Shown here: positions 1-6,926 of the stretch, one piece after another
How the letters are laid out: each line of letters begins with the position of its first letter
How positions within the stretch are numbered: the first letter of the stretch is position 1
Assembly (NCBI GenBank): GCA_937900215.1
Contig: CALCFH010000514.1
Location: 1 to 8,424, forward strand
Length of the DNA stretch: 8,424 nucleotides
Origin: an uncultured Cryomorphaceae bacterium
Lineage (GTDB): Bacteria; Bacteroidota; Bacteroidia; Flavobacteriales; Schleiferiaceae
Reading direction: 5' to 3'
Notes under the pieces: generated by a model
Database searches by the model: none
Told to the model about the DNA's origin: nothing
Seen by the model: the letters and a program-made list of their open reading frames with translations, nothing else
Translations under genes and position numbers: made by a program

Positions 1-656
1 CCATCCTTGTCTTCTAACTGATTACCGTTGACTGAAATTTGATCAACTGTGAATTTGTCCGATCGAGTGGCGGTGTAGAAACATTCTATTGTAAAGAAAT
101 GAGAGGGTGCTTGAGAATAAAAAAAGCCATTGCCTAGATATTGATTTGAGTCAATTTCTTTTTTTGCCCAAAGGTGATAATTCCCAAGGCTATCCACCTC
201 TACCTTAATTCGCAATTGCAATGTAGATTCGTTTAGAAAGTCTGCGTTCGATTCAACCAGCAAAACACTTTGACCCTGAGATAGGCCATAAAGTGAAAGT
301 CTATCCTCTGTGCTACCGCCGATAGATACATAAACGCCATTATTGGCTTGAGAAGGGATTGCATCATCCGACCAGACGAATACTTTTGCATAGTTGGAAG
401 AGGAGGGATTAAAGCCTAAGCTCAGATCAAATTCATAGCTTGCAAGATGATTGCTTGAAGAAGGGAAGGCAAGAAAGGAAGAGTGGGTTTGTGGGAGTGC
501 TTGAAGTTTTAGTGTGTTGGCAGAATCGACTTGGAAATCCAGTGTATCACCTTGAATAGCGAATTCTGAAAAGGAAAACGGACTTATAAAGTCTTGATTC
601 CATTGGTTTTGTGCAGTGGCAGAAATAAAAGTAAATAATAGAATGATGGGTTTCAT
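1..656 (-). CDS. Secreted protein resembling N-terminal module of lamin-tail/T9SS surface proteins (partial, C-terminus off the left edge)
   Basis: The minus-strand frame is open from an ATG at 656 to the window edge: 218 codons with no stop. An in-frame TAG lies three codons upstream (668-666), so this ATG is the natural start. The product begins MKPIILLFTFISATAQNQ, a signal peptide with likely cleavage after Ala15 leaving Gln at +1, common in Bacteroidetes. About 200 beta-rich residues follow, with phrases such as FNPSSSNYAKVFVWSDD (near 82-98), NGVYVSIGG and FYTATRSDKF. From memory of the family, this matches the concanavalin-like N-terminal module of large Bacteroidetes surface proteins that go on to lamin-tail repeats and a type IX secretion C-terminal signal. 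Those later parts are outside the window and are inferred. The role is unknown; cell-surface adhesion or extracellular nuclease/phosphatase-type proteins are the usual company. It diverges from asd across 24 bp. Confidence 0.8.
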   Translation of the reverse strand, partial: MKPIILLFTFISATAQNQWNQDFISPFSFSEFAIQGDTLDFQVDSANTLKLQALPQTHSSFLAFPSSSNHLASYEFDLSLGFNPSSSNYAKVFVWSDDAIPSQANNGVYVSIGGSTEDRLSLYGLSQGQSVLLVESNADFLNESTLQLRIKVEVDSLGNYHLWAKKEIDSNQYLGNGFFYSQAPSHFFTIECFYTATRSDKFTVDQISVNGNQLEDKD

Positions 657-660
657 TCTG

Positions 661-693
661 TAAATCTATTTATCAATACAATGATTGTAGCAA
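661..693 (-). promoter_or_regulatory. Possible Bacteroidetes-type promoter of the left-edge gene
   Basis: On the minus strand TAGATTTA (668-661) matches the Bacteroidetes -7 element TAnnTTTG except for its last base. A TTG (693-691) lies 22 bp upstream, inside the asd coding sequence. The -7 element ends only 4 nt before the ATG at 656, so a transcript from it would have almost no leader. With only 24 bp between the two genes, the promoter has to overlap asd. The match is imperfect, so this is a weak call. Confidence 0.25.
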
Positions 694-1667
694 TAGTAGG
701 CGCAACTGGTATGGTTGGTCAAGAAATGAGACGAATTCTGTATGATCGCTCTTTTCCTGCAAGAGAATTTCTTATGGTAGGCTCTGAGAATAGCATTGGA
801 AAAAAAATTGATTTTGGAGAGCAACAATTGACAGTTATTTCTATTCAGCATGCTTTGAATCGGAAGCCAGATATAGCTCTCTTTTCCGCTGGTGGAGACG
901 TTTCGCTGGAATGGGCACCAAAATTTGCTGCAGCCGGGGCTACGGTAATTGATAATTCATCTGCATGGAGAATGGATCCTTCGGTTAAATTGATTGTTCC
1001 TGAAGTAAATGGCCACCTCCTTACTAAAGACGATAGAATTATTGCAAATCCGAATTGCTCTACAATTCAGTTGGTTATGGTGTTAGAGCCTTTGCATAGA
1101 AGGTATGGAATTCGGAGGGTTATCGTTTCTACCTATCAAAGTATTACCGGAACTGGATATAAAGCCGTAGAGCAGATGGAGGCGGAAAGAAAAGGAGAGG
1201 AATCGGTTAAGGTTTACCCATATCAGATCGACTTAAATCTGATCCCTCAATGCGATGTCTTTTTAGATAACGATTATACAAAAGAGGAAATGAAGCTAAC
1301 TCATGAAACGGTTAAAATTATGGGAGATTCTTCTGTTAGAGTAAGTGCAACTGCGGTGCGAGTTCCTGTTACCGGAGGCCACTCCGAGAGCGTGAATATT
1401 GAATTTGAAGAAATTCCAGATGTTTCTGAAATTAGACAAATATTAACATCTTCTGCTGGGCTGGAAGTCTTAGATAGTCCTTCGGATAAAGTGTATCCTA
1501 TGCCTTTTTATTCCAAGAACAAAGACGAAGTGTTTGTAGGAAGAATTAGGCTAGATCATTCTAATCCCAAGGCAGTGAATCTATTTATAGTTGCAGATAA
1601 TTTAAGGAAGGGAGCGGCTACGAATGCGGTTCAGATTGCCGAAAGCATGATTCGATTGATGAAATGA
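681..1667 (+). CDS. asd: Aspartate-semialdehyde dehydrogenase
   Basis: The enzyme reduces L-aspartyl-4-phosphate to L-aspartate-4-semialdehyde with NADPH in the cytoplasm. This is the branch-point step toward lysine and diaminopimelate (peptidoglycan), threonine and methionine. The 328-residue length is normal for the family. The N-terminal Rossmann motif GATGMVG is at residues 7-13, a SAGG stretch follows near residue 70, the catalytic cysteine is Cys126 in NPNCSTIQ, and the acid/base histidine is His234 in VPVTGGHSE. The QSITGTGYKA segment after the cysteine is also typical. The ATG at 681 puts the Rossmann strand at the extreme N-terminus as expected. There is no Shine-Dalgarno sequence, normal for this phylum. 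msrA follows after 64 bp in the same direction, with only a weak hairpin between, so the two may be co-transcribed. Confidence 0.96.
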   Translation: MIVAIVGATGMVGQEMRRILYDRSFPAREFLMVGSENSIGKKIDFGEQQLTVISIQHALNRKPDIALFSAGGDVSLEWAPKFAAAGATVIDNSSAWRMDPSVKLIVPEVNGHLLTKDDRIIANPNCSTIQLVMVLEPLHRRYGIRRVIVSTYQSITGTGYKAVEQMEAERKGEESVKVYPYQIDLNLIPQCDVFLDNDYTKEEMKLTHETVKIMGDSSVRVSATAVRVPVTGGHSESVNIEFEEIPDVSEIRQILTSSAGLEVLDSPSDKVYPMPFYSKNKDEVFVGRIRLDHSNPKAVNLFIVADNLRKGAATNAVQIAESMIRLMK

Positions 1668-1688
1668 GTCGCTTGAACGACCTTTTTT
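1668..1688 (+). terminator. Weak hairpin plus T-run after asd
   Basis: GTCG (1668-1671) can pair with CGAC (1678-1681) across a 6-nt loop, followed by six T (1683-1688), directly after the asd stop codon. A 4-bp stem is too short to be an efficient terminator, so it may attenuate rather than stop transcription into msrA, or be chance. Confidence 0.25.
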
Positions 1689-1731
1689 GGAGTATTGAGT
1701 GTTCTTTCTTTGAAGTACAAAATAATCAATA

Positions 1732-2307
1732 ATGAGAGCATTTCTTTTTTTAATGACAACAATGGGTTTTTTCCATTCTTGTGCTCAACAACCTAAAAAC
1801 GAACTAGTGAATATGAATGACGTTGTTACGAAAAAGGCGGTCTTTGCCTCTGGATGCTTCTGGGGAACAGAGTATTATATGAAACGTATAGATGGAGTAA
1901 TATCAACTACTGTTGGCTATACGGGTGGAAGTGTGGAGAATCCAACCTATAAGGAGGTCTGCACTGGCCGTACGGGACATTATGAAGCTATTGAAATTGT
2001 GTACGATCCTTCTAAAGTAAATTACGAAACACTGGCCCGTACTTTTTTTGAGACGCACGATCCTACCCAAATGAACGGACAAGGACCGGATATCGGATCG
2101 CAATATCGTTCAGCTATTTTTTACTCCTCAAATGAGGAAAAACAAATTTCAGAGCAGTTAATAGCACTGCTAGAAGCGAAAGGAAATAGAATCGCAACCG
2201 TGGTTTTAGAACTCGATGTTTTTTGGTCAGCTGAAGAGTATCATCAAGATTATTACGACATAAAAGGAGGGACGCCTTATTGTCATAAGTATACCAAACG
2301 ATTCTAA
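1732..2307 (+). CDS. msrA: Peptide-methionine (S)-S-oxide reductase MsrA, lipid-anchored
   Basis: MsrA reduces the S-epimer of methionine sulfoxide in oxidised proteins, using a catalytic Cys and thiol recycling. The catalytic motif GCFWG is at residues 41-45 (Cys42). TGHYE (81-85) carries the conserved catalytic Glu85, Cys77 lies in the conserved VCTGRTGH stretch, and FFETHDPTQ, GSQYRS and AEEYHQDYY follow in family order. Cys184 in the tail (YCHKY) is the likely resolving cysteine. The first 17 residues form a short hydrophobic segment ending FFHSC-AQQ, which I read as a lipoprotein signal with Cys17 lipidated, so the enzyme would act in the periplasm or on the outer membrane. No MsrB domain is fused: the protein ends soon after the MsrA domain at 191 residues. 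A strong hairpin terminator lies downstream. The enzyme call is very secure; the lipid anchor is a good inference. Confidence 0.95.
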   Translation: MRAFLFLMTTMGFFHSCAQQPKNELVNMNDVVTKKAVFASGCFWGTEYYMKRIDGVISTTVGYTGGSVENPTYKEVCTGRTGHYEAIEIVYDPSKVNYETLARTFFETHDPTQMNGQGPDIGSQYRSAIFYSSNEEKQISEQLIALLEAKGNRIATVVLELDVFWSAEEYHQDYYDIKGGTPYCHKYTKRF

Positions 2308-2348
2308 ACACCTACAAAACTGTAAAAATCAGGTTAAAGCAAAGAATA

Positions 2349-2381
2349 AAGAGAATGATTTGCCATTCATTCTCTTCTTTT
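2349..2381 (+). terminator. Rho-independent terminator after msrA
   Basis: A perfect 10-bp stem, AAGAGAATGA (2349-2358) with TCATTCTCTT (2367-2376), encloses an 8-nt loop and is followed by CTTTT. It lies 41 bp after the msrA stop and 32 bp before the peptidase gene, so it separates the two transcription units. The stem is AT-rich, so efficiency may be moderate. Confidence 0.82.
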
Positions 2382-2413
2382 GAGTTATTATTGCCACTTT
2401 CTAAAACTATTCT

Positions 2414-4621
2414 ATGAAGAAAATGATACGTCTAGTTGCAGTTCTTTTGATGAGCTTGCAACTTTCGGCACATGAAGGTATGTGGTTGCCACATTTCCTT
2501 GCCAATTTAAATTATTCAGATATGAAAGCGCTGGGTCTTAAGCTTAGTGCCGAGGAAATGTACAGTGTAAATAAGTCTTCGCTAAAAGATGCAATTGTGT
2601 CACTTGGAGGCTTTTGTACGGCTGAAGTGATTTCACAAGAAGGTCTTCTTTTAACCAATCACCACTGTGGTTACGATGCGATACAGACGCACAGTTCAGT
2701 TGAGAATGATTATTTGAAAGACGGGTTCTGGGCAATGAACAAATCCGAAGAGCTTCCAAATCAGGGTCTAACAGCAACTTTTTTGGTGCGCATCGAAGAT
2801 GTTACAGCGAAAATAAATGCTGAGTTAACTGAGGAAATGTCTGAGGAAGAGCGCGCTACCAAAGCAGCAGAAATTGGCAAAACCTTGGTTGCAGCCGCTA
2901 CAGAAGGCACACATTACAACGGCTTTGTTCGTTCTTTTTTCCATGAGAATGAATACTATCTATTTGTTATGGAAACCTATAAAGACGTTCGTCTAGTTGG
3001 TGCTCCACCTAGTTCGGTTGGAAAGTATGGAGGAGATACAGACAATTGGATGTGGCCTAGACATACTGGAGACTTTTCTATTTTCAGAATTTACTCAGGT
3101 GCTGATGGCAAGCCAGCAGACTACAGTGCAGACAACATTCCATTGAAACCGAGACACTTTTTACCTGTAAACATGGATGGAGTTGAGGAAGGCGATTTCT
3201 CAATGGTATTTGGTTTTCCTGGTTCTACAGACCGCTATTTGAGTTCGGCAGGTGTGAAACAAGCCATTGACAAGTATAACCCTTCCGTTGTGCGTGTTAG
3301 AGACCTAAAACTTGCTATCATGCGCAAGTACATGGAGGCAGAACCGAAGGTCCGCATTCAGTATGCTTCAAATTATGCCAGCACAGCCAATTACTGGAAG
3401 TATTATATCGGTCAAACGGAGCAATTAAAGAATAACAAGGTTTTTGATAAGAAGAAAAAGCTTGAGAATCAATTTGATGCTTGGGTAAAGGCAGATGCAA
3501 CACGCACCAAAGAATATGGCGAGGTGTTGAATATGTTCACTCAAGGTTATGCTAAAACAGATCCTTTTATCGTTTCTGAGGTGTACAACCGAGAGGCTAT
3601 CCTTTTAGGTCCAAGTATGGTTCTTTTTGGATTGAGAATGGGTAGGTCTTTTGATGCTTGGAAGGCGAGTGCTGATGAAGTGAAAAATGCCAAGAAAACG
3701 AAAGATGCAGAGAAGATTAAAGCGGCAGAGGAGAAATTTCAGCAAATGGGAGAGCGCCTTCGTCCGGCTTTAACAGGAATGGCCGAAGAGTTTTTTAAAG
3801 ATTATCATGCTCCATTGGAAAAAGAACTAATGACTCAATTGTTTCAATTGTATGCAGATGATATTGACAAGGCAAACCAACCTGAGTTCATTAAAAAGTA
3901 CAATGGAAAAATGCAGAAATTGACAGATAAGATCTGGAAAAAATCTGTTTTGGCATCAAAAGAAAAATTGATGGCTGCCATTGAGAATCCGGATTTTGAC
4001 AAGCTAGGGAAGGATATTATGATGGAGATATCTGCAGAAGCCTACGACTTGTACAGAAATGGAGGCGAAGGAACTCAAGATGCCCAAGAAATGCTAGACA
4101 AAGGCTATCGTCTATTTACAGCGGGTATTCGCGAAATGTTGCCAAACAAGAAATTCTCTCCAGATGCAAATAGTACAATGAGAGTAACTTATGGTAAGGT
4201 AGGTAGCTATGCACCGAAAGACGGAATGAAGTTCGAGAACATAACCACTATTGAAGGAATAATGCAGAAAGAAGACCCTTTGAATGATGAGTTTGTGGTT
4301 CCTTCAAAGTTAAAGGAGTTGTACGAAGCAAAAGATTATGGTCCTTATGCAGATAGCAATGGTGACCTAGTTGTAAACTTTATTTCCAATAATGATATAA
4401 CAGGAGGAAACAGCGGAAGCCCAGTCATTAACGCCTACGGAGAACTTATAGGAACTGCTTTCGATGGCAACTGGGAGGCCATGAGTGGAGACATCTTCTT
4501 TGAAGAGAATCTTCAAAGAACCATTAGTGTTGATATCCGTTACACACTATTTATCATAGATAAATATGCTGGGGCAAAACATTTAATTGATGAAATGACG
4601 TTGGTGAGAAGAAAAATGTAG
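2414..4621 (+). CDS. S46 family dipeptidyl-peptidase, DPP7-like
   Basis: This exported serine exopeptidase (clan PA, chymotrypsin fold) removes dipeptides from the N-terminus of peptides, supporting growth on protein. A signal peptide covers residues 1-19, with cleavage after LSA before HEGMW. The catalytic triad is visible: His84 in LLTNHHCGY, Asp220 in PRHTGDFS and Ser667 in TGGNSGSP. The middle (roughly 270-600) is charged and helix-rich, fitting the alpha-helical domain that caps the active site in this family; its stretch near 415-450 is rich in Lys and Glu. The S1 specificity position, 18 residues after the catalytic Ser, is Gly685 (FDGNWEAM). In characterised enzymes Gly here goes with DPP7 (hydrophobic P1) and Arg with DPP11 (Asp/Glu P1). 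The only two cysteines, Cys68 and Cys85, flank the catalytic His and could form a disulfide. At 735 residues it is slightly longer than usual. It is transcribed alone between two terminators. Confidence 0.95.
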   Translation: MKKMIRLVAVLLMSLQLSAHEGMWLPHFLANLNYSDMKALGLKLSAEEMYSVNKSSLKDAIVSLGGFCTAEVISQEGLLLTNHHCGYDAIQTHSSVENDYLKDGFWAMNKSEELPNQGLTATFLVRIEDVTAKINAELTEEMSEEERATKAAEIGKTLVAAATEGTHYNGFVRSFFHENEYYLFVMETYKDVRLVGAPPSSVGKYGGDTDNWMWPRHTGDFSIFRIYSGADGKPADYSADNIPLKPRHFLPVNMDGVEEGDFSMVFGFPGSTDRYLSSAGVKQAIDKYNPSVVRVRDLKLAIMRKYMEAEPKVRIQYASNYASTANYWKYYIGQTEQLKNNKVFDKKKKLENQFDAWVKADATRTKEYGEVLNMFTQGYAKTDPFIVSEVYNREAILLGPSMVLFGLRMGRSFDAWKASADEVKNAKKTKDAEKIKAAEEKFQQMGERLRPALTGMAEEFFKDYHAPLEKELMTQLFQLYADDIDKANQPEFIKKYNGKMQKLTDKIWKKSVLASKEKLMAAIENPDFDKLGKDIMMEISAEAYDLYRNGGEGTQDAQEMLDKGYRLFTAGIREMLPNKKFSPDANSTMRVTYGKVGSYAPKDGMKFENITTIEGIMQKEDPLNDEFVVPSKLKELYEAKDYGPYADSNGDLVVNFISNNDITGGNSGSPVINAYGELIGTAFDGNWEAMSGDIFFEENLQRTISVDIRYTLFIIDKYAGAKHLIDEMTLVRRKM

Positions 4622-4684
4622 TTTGAGGAGATTTGGCAATTTCAGAAATGTGTTGCTAGTTCCTCATTATCGAGCGCCTTTATA

Positions 4685-4724
4685 AAGAGCCTTCCACGAT
4701 TTGTTGGAAGGCTCTTCTTTTTTT
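4685..4724 (+). terminator. Strong rho-independent terminator after the S46 peptidase
   Basis: A perfect 12-bp stem, AAGAGCCTTCCA (4685-4696) with TGGAAGGCTCTT (4705-4716), has an 8-nt loop and is followed by C and seven T (4718-4724). It lies 63 bp downstream of the peptidase stop and 48 bp upstream of the thioredoxin-like gene, so it isolates the two. Confidence 0.94.
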
Positions 4725-4772
4725 CTTAAACTTTTTAATTACCATTGTTGTAGTATAATAAATGAGATTAGA

Positions 4773-5381
4773 ATGAAAAAGTACTTTTCAATGGCCATCT
4801 TGGCCGCATGCATAGTGTTGTCTGCTTTTAAGATTCCTTTACAAGGATTGAGTATAGGAGATTCAGCTCCCTTATCAGATGTTAAGATGAGAGATATATC
4901 AGGAGGAGATTACAGCCTCAGTGATCTTAAAGAAGACAATGGCCTATTGGTCATTTTCAGTTGTAATACTTGTCCGTTTGTAATAGGATGGGAAGATCAA
5001 TATCCACTTCTAGGGCAAATTGCAGAACGAAATTCAATTGGTATGGTGTTGATTAATAGCAATGAAGCTAAGAGGGAAGGAGACGATTCATTAGAGGAAA
5101 TGAAAACGCATGCTCAGAAAATGGCTTATAATTCACCCTATATGGTTGATGAGGGAAGTCAGTTGGCCAATGCTTTTGGGGCAAAGACAACACCGCATGT
5201 ATATTTATTTGACAAAGAAATGAAACTCATTTACATGGGAAGTATCAACGACAAATATGAGAATAAGAGCAAAGAAGCGGAGAAATTCTACCTGCAAGAC
5301 GCAATTGTGAATATGATGGCAGGCAAGACACCAAATCCAGCTGAAACAAAGCAAATAGGGTGCAGTATTAAGCGCATTTAG
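4773..5381 (+). CDS. Exported thioredoxin-fold (AhpC/TSA-redoxin type) protein with CNTC motif
   Basis: The product is a 202-residue thioredoxin-fold protein. The N-terminus MKKYFSMAILAACIVLSAFK is a signal peptide, so it should act in the periplasm. After a family-typical entry (LSIGDSAPLSDVKM, near 26-39) comes FSCNTCPFV with redox cysteines Cys64 and Cys67. The cis-proline loop follows at TTPHVYLFD (Pro141), and the tail ends GCSIKRI with a third cysteine, Cys197. I recall the same tail (GC-x-IK) in a subfamily of redoxin-domain proteins found in Bacteroidetes and Planctomycetes. The activity is probably thiol-disulfide exchange or peroxide reduction; partner and substrate are unknown. I chose the ATG at 4773 because it starts the signal peptide; the in-frame TTG at 4701 falls in the loop of the preceding terminator. 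The gene meets the beta-helix lipoprotein gene tail to tail, 3 bp apart. Confidence 0.88.
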   Translation: MKKYFSMAILAACIVLSAFKIPLQGLSIGDSAPLSDVKMRDISGGDYSLSDLKEDNGLLVIFSCNTCPFVIGWEDQYPLLGQIAERNSIGMVLINSNEAKREGDDSLEEMKTHAQKMAYNSPYMVDEGSQLANAFGAKTTPHVYLFDKEMKLIYMGSINDKYENKSKEAEKFYLQDAIVNMMAGKTPNPAETKQIGCSIKRI

Positions 5382-5384
5382 GTT

Positions 5385-6854
5385 TTACTCTATTCTTTCA
5401 TAAGCCCCTAAGTCGGGAATTCCGTTAAAGCTTCTGAACTGCCCTTTGATATCAAGGGGCACAAGGGCTCCATCAATTAAGTTCGCTCTGTCCATTGCGT
5501 TTGACAGTGTATCCAAATCGTAGTTGTTGCGCAACACATTTACAAAGTTTGGATCTTGATTTATAAATATATTTTCAAAACGATTTAAATCGGTCAGATC
5601 ATAACTGTTGTCTTCTGGCTGTGGTTCTATTCTCAACAAAGCCGAGTTGAATTTGTAATTCATTAGCCCTGTTAGTTCCTCTCCGATTACAACTTCGGAG
5701 TTTTGGCTGCCATAAACAACACAATTTCCAAAATAACAGTCAATTACATCTCTAGTTCTACGGTTGCCTTCTCCGTCTTCAAAGAAGTTGAAAAGACCAA
5801 TAGACGGAGTGTTACGGGTTCCAAAAGGCCAATAATTGGCAAAAGTGCAATGTATGAATCGATACCTTCCACCTAAAACGTAGAGATTGTACAGCCCACT
5901 ATTTGCCACAACAGTATTTTCAGCTTGCAGATGGGCAAATCCACCATACAAACCAACACGAGATGAGTTGTAAATTCTCAGATTTTTAAGGCTCACATTG
6001 CTGTTTCCTGTGTTGTTACTGTCGATCCTTAAGCCAATAGTGGCATTTTTTATAATGGTATTTTGAATGATATTATTGGTGCTCTCTCCCAAAAGAAGAA
6101 TTCCACCCAACAAACCTCCCCATTGTCCAGGAACATCTTCATACCAAGGCTCCAATCGATCTCCCTGAAAAACAACTGGTCGGTCATAGGTTGAGAGTCC
6201 TAAAGGATCTACCTCAATGCTTCCAGCGACAATAATTCCTGAACCAGAATGAAAATGCACTTGGGTTTCCTCCGGTATGCTAAGTTTGGCATTCGAAGCT
6301 ACCAGAATGTATCCATACACAACATGAGGCTTGCTGTTTGACCAGGAAGTGTCATTGGCAATTACTTTGTAACGAAGTATCAAATTACCCAAAGTATCGG
6401 TCTGGTTAGGAAGGTGGAAGAAAGCATCTTTCGCCAGCGTTACCAGTTTTACATCTTGACTATTGCCTTCTAAATTGAATACTAAGCTATCCGTATAGAG
6501 CAACTCAGAGGCACCCAGAACATCAGCAGTTACTTCCAAAAGAATATAGAGACTGTCTTTAGCTAAGATCTCAGTATTTAAAATTTCCTTGCCAGAAATG
6601 CCATTTACGTTCATCCTAAAGTACGAAGAGGTGCCTTTCCCGAAACGTATTGCCGGAATTTTTACATCGTTATTGCTTCGGTTATAGACTTTTAAGATTC
6701 GAGTAGAAGAGCCAATTGTTGAGAAAACAGTGTCTAGAAAAACGGTATCTTGTGAGAACTCGAGCTCAGTGGCGTTTCTGATTTCAACGGGATCTTTTCT
6801 ACAAGAAACCGATACCAAAAGAATAAGAAAACCTAAAAAAAGAATGTTTCGCAT
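5385..6854 (-). CDS. Lipoprotein with Ig-like N-terminal region and right-handed beta-helix
   Basis: The product is 489 residues from the ATG at 6854. MRNILFLGFLILLVSVSC is a lipoprotein signal with Cys18 as the lipidated residue, so it should sit in the outer membrane or on the surface. Residues about 25-135 are beta-rich and look like an Ig-like/Hydin-type fold (TVFSTIGSSTRILKVYNRS, then LYILLEVTADV). Residues about 180-385 carry short, loosely repeated beta segments with Asn-rich turns (NNIIQNTIIKNATIGLRI, then LKNLRIYNSSRVGLYGG), as in right-handed parallel beta-helix proteins. The C-terminus ends in PDLGAYE, which I know as the terminal motif of choice-of-anchor/beta-helix proteins of this phylum. 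No catalytic residues of a polysaccharide lyase can be assigned; binding or structural roles are equally possible. An in-frame ATG at 6887 would add 11 residues but lies upstream of the likely -7 element and gives a less typical signal. Confidence 0.85.
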   Translation of the reverse strand: MRNILFLGFLILLVSVSCRKDPVEIRNATELEFSQDTVFLDTVFSTIGSSTRILKVYNRSNNDVKIPAIRFGKGTSSYFRMNVNGISGKEILNTEILAKDSLYILLEVTADVLGASELLYTDSLVFNLEGNSQDVKLVTLAKDAFFHLPNQTDTLGNLILRYKVIANDTSWSNSKPHVVYGYILVASNAKLSIPEETQVHFHSGSGIIVAGSIEVDPLGLSTYDRPVVFQGDRLEPWYEDVPGQWGGLLGGILLLGESTNNIIQNTIIKNATIGLRIDSNNTGNSNVSLKNLRIYNSSRVGLYGGFAHLQAENTVVANSGLYNLYVLGGRYRFIHCTFANYWPFGTRNTPSIGLFNFFEDGEGNRRTRDVIDCYFGNCVVYGSQNSEVVIGEELTGLMNYKFNSALLRIEPQPEDNSYDLTDLNRFENIFINQDPNFVNVLRNNYDLDTLSNAMDRANLIDGALVPLDIKGQFRSFNGIPDLGAYERIE

Positions 6855-6860
6855 GGGGTG

Positions 6861-6868
6861 CAAATCTA
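6861..6868 (-). promoter_or_regulatory. -7 element of the beta-helix lipoprotein gene
   Basis: On the minus strand TAGATTTG is a perfect match to the Bacteroidetes -7 consensus TAnnTTTG. It is followed by CACCCC and then directly by the ATG at 6854, so transcription would begin at or next to the start codon. No TTG sits 17-23 bp upstream, so the -33 element is missing or degenerate. The call rests on the -7 match and on its being the mirror image of the rpmE2 promoter. Confidence 0.45.
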
Positions 6869-6896
6869 GTGACTGTTTAAATGTCATTTGATATGT

Positions 6897-6926
6897 TTGC
6901 TTTAAGTTGAAATAGAACTATATTTG
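6897..6926 (+). promoter_or_regulatory. Canonical Bacteroidetes promoter of rpmE2
   Basis: The -33 element TTG (6897-6899) is separated by exactly 19 bp from the -7 element TATATTTG (6919-6926), a perfect TAnnTTTG. This is the consensus for the primary sigma factor of Bacteroidetes. Transcription should begin around 6930-6934, leaving a leader of roughly 45 nt before the ATG at 6977. A strong consensus promoter fits a ribosomal protein gene. Confidence 0.8.

Noticed and set aside
666..851. Minus-strand open frame inside the start of asd, and other opposite-strand frames inside msrA, the peptidase and the GlmU-like gene
   Set aside because: They are short, have no family resemblance, and lie wholly within well-supported genes on the other strand.
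2386..2393. TATTATTG as a -7 element for the S46 peptidase
   Set aside because: It has one mismatch to TAnnTTTG, and the nearest TTG is 23 bp upstream inside the msrA terminator loop. Too weak to list as a promoter.
4701..4772. An in-frame TTG start extending the thioredoxin-like protein by 24 residues
   Set aside because: The TTG lies in the loop of the peptidase terminator, and the extension would bury the obvious signal peptide that begins at the ATG at 4773.
6855..6887. An upstream ATG at 6887 for the beta-helix lipoprotein
   Set aside because: It adds MTFKQSLDLHP before an already complete lipoprotein signal and lies upstream of the TAGATTTG element. It remains possible if that element is not used.
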